Shown here: piece after piece, positions 12,437 to 17,029 of the stretch
How positions within the stretch are numbered: the first letter of the stretch is position 1
Layout: every line of letters begins with the position of its first letter
NCBI GenBank assembly: GCA_021813235.1
Contig: JAKALG010000009.1
Span: forward strand, 1 to 17,029
Origin: a bacterium
Lineage (GTDB): Bacteria > Patescibacteria > Paceibacteria > UBA9973
Direction of reading: 5' to 3'
Length of the DNA stretch: 17,029 nt
Program-made: the position numbers and the translations under genes
The notes under the pieces: model-generated
What the model saw: only the letters and a program-made list of their open reading frames with translations
What the model was told of the DNA's origin: nothing
The model's database searches: none

Positions 12437-14757
12437 TAAAAAAAACAGCAGAACAAAAAAAGGCACAGATGTCAGGGCAGGGGACGAAGAATGTCGGGAG
12501 CGTTATTGTTCCTTCTGATTTTACGCTTGTCACTTCATATAATGGATATAGGAACAAGGAAGATATAACTAACTTACCTCCTGGTTATCTTGTAGTAGGT
12601 TCACAGAATATTTTGACCACAACTGGTGGGCGTTTTGGTGTTCGTAAAGGATATACTCTTGATGGACAAGCAGATACTACAATGGCTGCTATACTTGCTT
12701 CATTTGATTGGCAGATGCACACAGGAACTATACAACACTTACGAGCTGGTAATTCTAAATTACAATTTAGATATGTGGCCACAGGAAGTGATTATTATTT
12801 AGGTACACCATTGACAGCGGGTGAGGTTTTATGGATTGATTTAGACGATGCAACGGGTGGGGATTATTTTAGATTTGCTGATTTTTGGGATGATACAAAG
12901 AAACAAGCACTTTTAATGATGGTGAATGGAACTGATAGGTTATGGCAATGGACAGGTGGAGTAACTACATTTGCTGGAGCGTATAACACCGCTATAAAGA
13001 TAACTGGTAATTCAGCTTCTTTGACTTCATATGCTGGTACATCTTCAAATACCGCTCAATCTTTTTATATCAATGGACTTGCAGGAACGAGTTTGGATGG
13101 TTCTATTGTATTAACCGCTCAGCCAGCAAATAATGATACTCTAACTATCACAGTGAATGGAACTGATATTACTATCACATTTGTTTCTGTAATTGGAGCA
13201 ACGGCTGGGAATGTCTTAATCGGAGCAACTTTAGCTGATACTGTTACGAACCTATTGGGATTATTACAAAATCCAGGAACTACGAATACCACACAAGTTG
13301 CATTATCTGCTGGTAATCAGACACTTATAGGATATGAAACATATGCAGCTACTAAGGTTATCGTAAAGCAAGGAACTAATACGTGGGCAGAAGATGGATT
13401 TTATACAGATATTTCAACTACACAGGTAGTGGTTATTAACGGAACAAAATATGCGGTTTCTGCTGGATATGGAACATTAGCTCTCACAGGAGTCGCATCA
13501 ATACCGACTGGAGTCACAGTGGGGGAATTAGTTATAGAAAATATAGGGTATCAGACTAATAGTCAACTCACTAGTAATTCTCTAGTTAAGAATGACCTTA
13601 TTGCAAATTATAGAAATCAGATAATACTCGCAGACACCAACAATAGAGATGTTTTGTTTTCTAAGGTAAATGATTATACAAATTATTCTTTCTCAACACC
13701 TCGTGCAGTAGGAGAAGGAGCGTTGGTTACTTTAGATGCTAATCCCGTAGGAATAATAGCTCAAGAAGACGGAGTATATATAACTGCTGGTAAAGATTTA
13801 TGGTATAAGACATCACTTACACTAAGCTCAGATAACACAAAAGAAATATTGTCAATAGATAAATTAAAAACATCGAATCAACAAGCAGCGCAAAGTCAAG
13901 AACTTATAGCTAAGATAAAAAACTCTGTTGTGTTTGTAACGAATGAACCTACATTTGATGAGTTGGGACGAGATACTGGAACGAATACGCAATCTCCTGG
14001 TGTATCTGTTGAGGGCGGAACAGTTATCAACCTTGCGACACCCCAATCAGGGAACATCTCAGACCCAATTAAGAATGACTTTGATGTATATGACTTCACA
14101 GATGGACAAGTATTCTATTATAGAAACTTCATTTATATTTCAGTACCCAAAGAAGGTAAGGTTTTGATTTATAATATGAATAAGAAATATTGGGAGGCTC
14201 CACAACTTATGCCCATCAGTAGATTTTCTATTATTGACGGACTGTTATATGGGCACTCGTATCAATCTCCTGAAACATTCAAGCTATTTGATGGATTTAA
14301 TGATAATGGAAATCCCATTGAGGCAACCGCATTATTCAGTTATCAGAACTATGGTACACGAAGTCAGACAAAAGACTTTGATGAATACTATGTAGAGGGC
14401 TATATTTCAGGTAATACAGAGAATTTAACTTGTGGAATCAACTATGAAACTGATGGATTTATAACAAATATTGAAAAATCTATATCAGGAACCGACCCAT
14501 TGGTTGCCCAATTTGGTTCACAACAGGCTTCTATTGGAAAATCGTCAATCGGAAAGAATACTCTCGGTGGATTAAATGAGAATATACCAGATTCTTTACC
14601 TCCAAAGTTTAGAATTATATTTACGTTGACTCGTTATCCATTTTATGAAGTACAATTCTATTTTTCTACCATCGGAGTAGATTATCAGTGGGAAATTTTA
14701 GGATTTGGAGCGTTAGCAAGACGAACAGAGGCAGGAAACAACAATATCAAAGTATAA
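12433..14757 (+). CDS. Tail nozzle or head stabilisation-like protein (beta propeller)
   Basis: This 774-aa protein would close the tail channel in podoviruses. Early on, residues 47-75 (NLPPGYLVVGSQNILTTTGG, RFGVRKGYTL) are typical of tail tubular B and P22 gp10-like stabilisation proteins, in which a beta propeller follows. Later strands include NRDVLFSKVNDYTNYSFSTP, GIIAQEDGVYITAGKDLWY and KYWEAPQLMPISRFSIIDGL, which read as propeller blades. Between about residues 197 and 350 lies an Ig-like insert (NNDTLTITVNGTDITITFVS and following) not expected in the core fold. No signal peptide. No Shine-Dalgarno; its ATG overlaps the previous stop. Confidence 0.7.
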   Translation: MIKKTAEQKKAQMSGQGTKNVGSVIVPSDFTLVTSYNGYRNKEDITNLPPGYLVVGSQNILTTTGGRFGVRKGYTLDGQADTTMAAILASFDWQMHTGTIQHLRAGNSKLQFRYVATGSDYYLGTPLTAGEVLWIDLDDATGGDYFRFADFWDDTKKQALLMMVNGTDRLWQWTGGVTTFAGAYNTAIKITGNSASLTSYAGTSSNTAQSFYINGLAGTSLDGSIVLTAQPANNDTLTITVNGTDITITFVSVIGATAGNVLIGATLADTVTNLLGLLQNPGTTNTTQVALSAGNQTLIGYETYAATKVIVKQGTNTWAEDGFYTDISTTQVVVINGTKYAVSAGYGTLALTGVASIPTGVTVGELVIENIGYQTNSQLTSNSLVKNDLIANYRNQIILADTNNRDVLFSKVNDYTNYSFSTPRAVGEGALVTLDANPVGIIAQEDGVYITAGKDLWYKTSLTLSSDNTKEILSIDKLKTSNQQAAQSQELIAKIKNSVVFVTNEPTFDELGRDTGTNTQSPGVSVEGGTVINLATPQSGNISDPIKNDFDVYDFTDGQVFYYRNFIYISVPKEGKVLIYNMNKKYWEAPQLMPISRFSIIDGLLYGHSYQSPETFKLFDGFNDNGNPIEATALFSYQNYGTRSQTKDFDEYYVEGYISGNTENLTCGINYETDGFITNIEKSISGTDPLVAQFGSQQASIGKSSIGKNTLGGLNENIPDSLPPKFRIIFTLTRYPFYEVQFYFSTIGVDYQWEILGFGALARRTEAGNNNIKV

Positions 14758-14761
14758 AAAA

Positions 14762-14790
14762 TTGAAAAATTATCAAAAATAGTGTATAAT
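14762..14790 (+). promoter_or_regulatory. Promoter of the tail-fibre-like gene, nearly leaderless
   Basis: TTGAAA at 14762-14767, 17-base spacer, TATAAT at 14785-14790. The ATG at 14799 lies eight bases after the -10 box, so the transcript would start within a few bases of the start codon. No Shine-Dalgarno could fit. Confidence 0.7.
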
Positions 14791-14798
14791 ATACATAT

Positions 14799-16616
14799 AT
14801 GAAGAAACTTTTATTATCAATCGGTGTAATTCTCGCAATTATATTTTCATTAGCTGATTTTACACCATTTGTGTCGGCAACTTTATTCATTCCTGCTCAA
14901 TTACAGCCATTCATTTTGGCTGGTTCTGGTGTTTCTGCTGGAGCAACTTCAATTACTTTGACTTCGTTAAAGGATATTGATGGAAATGCTTTGACTATGT
15001 CTAACTTTGGATATAAAGGATATGTGACTATTGAGCCTGGGAAGTCAGGACGTGAAGAACAAGCAAGTTTTACAGGTATTACTGGTAATACTTTAACTGG
15101 AGTGAGTCACGTTGCGTTTACCTCAACCTCAACATCTTTTACTGAAACATCAGGTTTAACAAAATCTCACCCAGGAGGAGCAACTGTAGTTGTTTCTAAC
15201 ACCTCTGGTTTCTATTCACAATATGCTGCAAAAGTAAATGACGAAGCTATAACTGGTTCGTGGACTTTTCCTGTACCGACTTCATACTATAATCCTGCAA
15301 TTAAAGGATATGTAGACAGTGGATTTATTTCCAATTCAACCACGACTGCTCAATCTATCGCTTCAAACTTGACTGCTTCAGGAACACTTAACGTAGTAGG
15401 ACAAGCTACTTTTACTCTAGCTCCGAGAACATCCGCCGCACCGTCAAACGTGGCGGACTTAACAAATAAAGCATACGTAGATGCACAGATTGTAGCGGGG
15501 GGAGTTGTTATGTCTACTACAACTAGAGGTACGGCGTTTATATCGACAGACCCAGCAAGTTCTACACATCCTATCGTAGTAGGAGATAATGACACACGGG
15601 TACCAACACAAAGTGAAAATGACGCTTTAGCTGGAACCTCAGGAACGCCAAGTGCAACAAATAAATATGTAACGAATGATGATGTAGCTACTACTTCAGT
15701 TGCGAATAAAATAGTAAGATTAAATTCAAATGGATTGCTTGATAATTCATTATACGCATCATCAAAATTATTAAACACATTCACGATGGGTGAATCTATG
15801 GCAACCGGAACTGCTGTATACGTTTCAGATGGGACAGAAACATCCACACAGGGAGTTGCCACTTCTAGCATATCCCAGACAACGAGTAATGAGGGGTATG
15901 GTATCTATAATGGTTCAACGTATGTATATACAGGACAAACTTTCCTTACACCAACATCTACCGATATATTTATTACAAATATTGTGGTACACGCATCTAA
16001 CTCAAATCCGGGGGGAAGTGAGAATATAGTAGGATATATAAGACCAACATCGGGGGGAGTACCAAGTGGTTCTACTTTGTCAACATCATCAATAAGCGCT
16101 GTTGGTAATAGTACACCCGAGACAGCTATAGCATTAGACTTTTCATCAAACCTTGCAAGGTTGACAAAAAATACTTTATATTCATTCTATATAGGAAACA
16201 GTAGTGCTGCCCCTGATGTAATTATATATGGAAATAGTGCAGGTGGATATTCAGGTGGAAATGTAGTTACGAGTACTAACCTTTCATCATGGACATCATC
16301 GTCAAAAGATTTGTGGTTTACTATAAATTATGTAGAAGCGAGAGTATCAGGATATGTATATAAAACAGATGCTGATTACTCAACTGTAGAGTCAAAGAAC
16401 TTTGTAGGATTCACAAACTCATCAAATTCATATCTTGCAAATGGTTCAGTAATATTTACAGGCATAGCAGATTCATTGACTGGGTTAACAACTGGAAAAA
16501 CTTACTATCTATCAAATACAGCTGGTTCAATCGGAACATCTCCAGGAACAAATAGTATAAAAGTAGGACTGTCAGTATCTTCATCATCACTACTAATTAA
16601 ACAAGATAATCCATAA
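14799..16616 (+). CDS. Tail fibre-like or surface protein with Sec signal peptide
   Basis: This 605-aa protein opens with a clean signal peptide: MKK, a hydrophobic core (LLLSIGVILAIIFSLA) and a cleavage site after VSA at residue 27. The rest has fibre hallmarks: three motifs of the N-K-x-Y-V type (IKGYVDS about 165, TNKAYVDA about 222, TNKYVTND about 288), as in phage tail fibres, Thr/Ser/Gly-rich beta repeats, a jelly-roll-like region (about 370-515, including TDIFITNIVVHASNSN and SSSKDLWFTINYVE), and a C-terminal fibre domain (about 516-605) with LTGLTTGKTYYLSNTAGSIG. Virion fibres are normally cytoplasmic, so the signal peptide is unexpected. It could be an exported host-surface protein or a fibre assembled at the envelope. 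Confidence 0.7.
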   Translation: MKKLLLSIGVILAIIFSLADFTPFVSATLFIPAQLQPFILAGSGVSAGATSITLTSLKDIDGNALTMSNFGYKGYVTIEPGKSGREEQASFTGITGNTLTGVSHVAFTSTSTSFTETSGLTKSHPGGATVVVSNTSGFYSQYAAKVNDEAITGSWTFPVPTSYYNPAIKGYVDSGFISNSTTTAQSIASNLTASGTLNVVGQATFTLAPRTSAAPSNVADLTNKAYVDAQIVAGGVVMSTTTRGTAFISTDPASSTHPIVVGDNDTRVPTQSENDALAGTSGTPSATNKYVTNDDVATTSVANKIVRLNSNGLLDNSLYASSKLLNTFTMGESMATGTAVYVSDGTETSTQGVATSSISQTTSNEGYGIYNGSTYVYTGQTFLTPTSTDIFITNIVVHASNSNPGGSENIVGYIRPTSGGVPSGSTLSTSSISAVGNSTPETAIALDFSSNLARLTKNTLYSFYIGNSSAAPDVIIYGNSAGGYSGGNVVTSTNLSSWTSSSKDLWFTINYVEARVSGYVYKTDADYSTVESKNFVGFTNSSNSYLANGSVIFTGIADSLTGLTTGKTYYLSNTAGSIGTSPGTNSIKVGLSVSSSSLLIKQDNP

Positions 16617-16617
16617 T

Positions 16618-17029
16618 ATGGCACAAGGAACTTGGTCTAATGTTATAACTCCACAAGGAACACAAAGCGTATTTACACCAGCTGGTGCTTCTAGTACATT
16701 ATCAGGTACTTCACCAACTTATGTAAACTCACAAGGACAAACCGTAGTTGATACGAACGCTGTGCCAAACGCACAATTTGGAGGTTCTATTTTCAATCCA
16801 AAAACAGGAACTTATACTGCGGCTACAAAAGAACAAATGGCACAACAACAAGCAGCCCCTAGTGTCATTACCCCAAAAGATGCAATCTCAAAAATAACTG
16901 ATATACAGATACAGGCAAAACAAGCTGGAGATGAGATAAAGAAAGCACAAGAAGCACAAAATCAAGTTACTCAACAGCAACAAGCTACTACTCAGCAACA
17001 ATCCACTGCTCCACAACCAACACCGCAAG
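16618..17029 (+). CDS. Q-rich virion-like protein, 5' part only
   Basis: The frame opens with MAQGTWSNVITPQGTQSVFT one base after the fibre stop and stays open to the window edge (137 codons), so it is truncated. The visible part is Ser/Thr/Gly-rich at first, then Gln/Ala/Lys-rich (DIQIQAKQAGDEIKKAQEAQ, then QQQQATTQQQ), which suggests a disordered head leading into a coiled coil. Such composition is common in internal or ejected virion proteins of podoviruses, but no conserved domain is visible, so the role is inference. Confidence 0.55.
   Translation, partial: MAQGTWSNVITPQGTQSVFTPAGASSTLSGTSPTYVNSQGQTVVDTNAVPNAQFGGSIFNPKTGTYTAATKEQMAQQQAAPSVITPKDAISKITDIQIQAKQAGDEIKKAQEAQNQVTQQQQATTQQQSTAPQPTPQ

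Noticed and set aside
15350..15871. 173-codon open frame on the minus strand
   Set aside because: It lies wholly inside the tail-fibre-like gene, has no promoter, and its Val/Ala/Ser-rich text reflects the complementary repeats.
1..17029. TGA recoding, as in some CPR lineages and their phages
   Set aside because: TGA ends several genes at sensible points (2607-2609, 3014-3016, 12434-12436) with overlapping downstream starts, and long frames are closed correctly under the standard code.
1..17029. CRISPR array, tRNA, rRNA, insertion sequence or integrase
   Set aside because: No spaced direct repeats, cloverleaf, rRNA segment or transposase/integrase frame was seen on reading both strands.

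Overview
This AT-rich window reads as the packaging, head and tail-connector module of a tailed double-stranded DNA phage (or prophage) with a podovirus-like gene order. Every gene I support is on the + strand, packed with short gaps or overlaps, and TGA serves as a normal stop, so there is no sign of an altered genetic code. The host is not directly visible. Three things make me suspect a Patescibacteria (CPR, Parcubacteria-like) host: Ser/Thr-rich exported proteins with runs such as STTTATS, almost no Shine-Dalgarno sequences, and many signal peptides. This is inference, not proof.

Layout. (a) 1-952: a two-gene cassette of exported proteins (a membrane-anchored HNH nuclease-like protein and a small secreted protein) closed by an intrinsic terminator. 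(b) 976-2609: small genes, five of them very lysine-rich, including an HExxH mini-protein and a tandemly duplicated pair; a near-consensus sigma70-type promoter starts this run at 1217. (c) 2606-4217: terminase small and large subunits. (d) 4210-7821: a second promoter, a 55-aa small protein whose start lies at the predicted transcript 5' end, the portal, and three helical or coiled-coil proteins of unknown role. (e) 7793-8017: a third promoter, a strongly structured leader of about 120 nt and an intrinsic terminator just before the capsid genes. (f) 8018-10009: scaffold-like protein, decoration-like protein and HK97-fold major capsid protein. (g) 10046-11229: three small proteins with N-terminal membrane or signal segments. 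(h) 11231-14757: head-tail adaptor-like protein and a nozzle/stabilisation-like protein, both with apparent inserted beta domains. (i) 14762-17029: a fourth promoter, a tail-fibre-like protein with a clear Sec signal peptide, and a Q-rich open reading frame that runs off the end.

How it fits together: terminase and portal would package DNA into a procapsid built from scaffold and major capsid protein, decorated by the 161-aa protein. The adaptor and nozzle would form a short tail, and the fibre would bind the host, if it is a virion protein at all. The least ordinary features are the promoter-leader-terminator unit in front of the capsid operon (an arrangement like lambda pR'-6S RNA-tR'), the number of exported proteins inside the structural operon, the leaderless promoters, and the missed tandem duplicate at 2192-2371.
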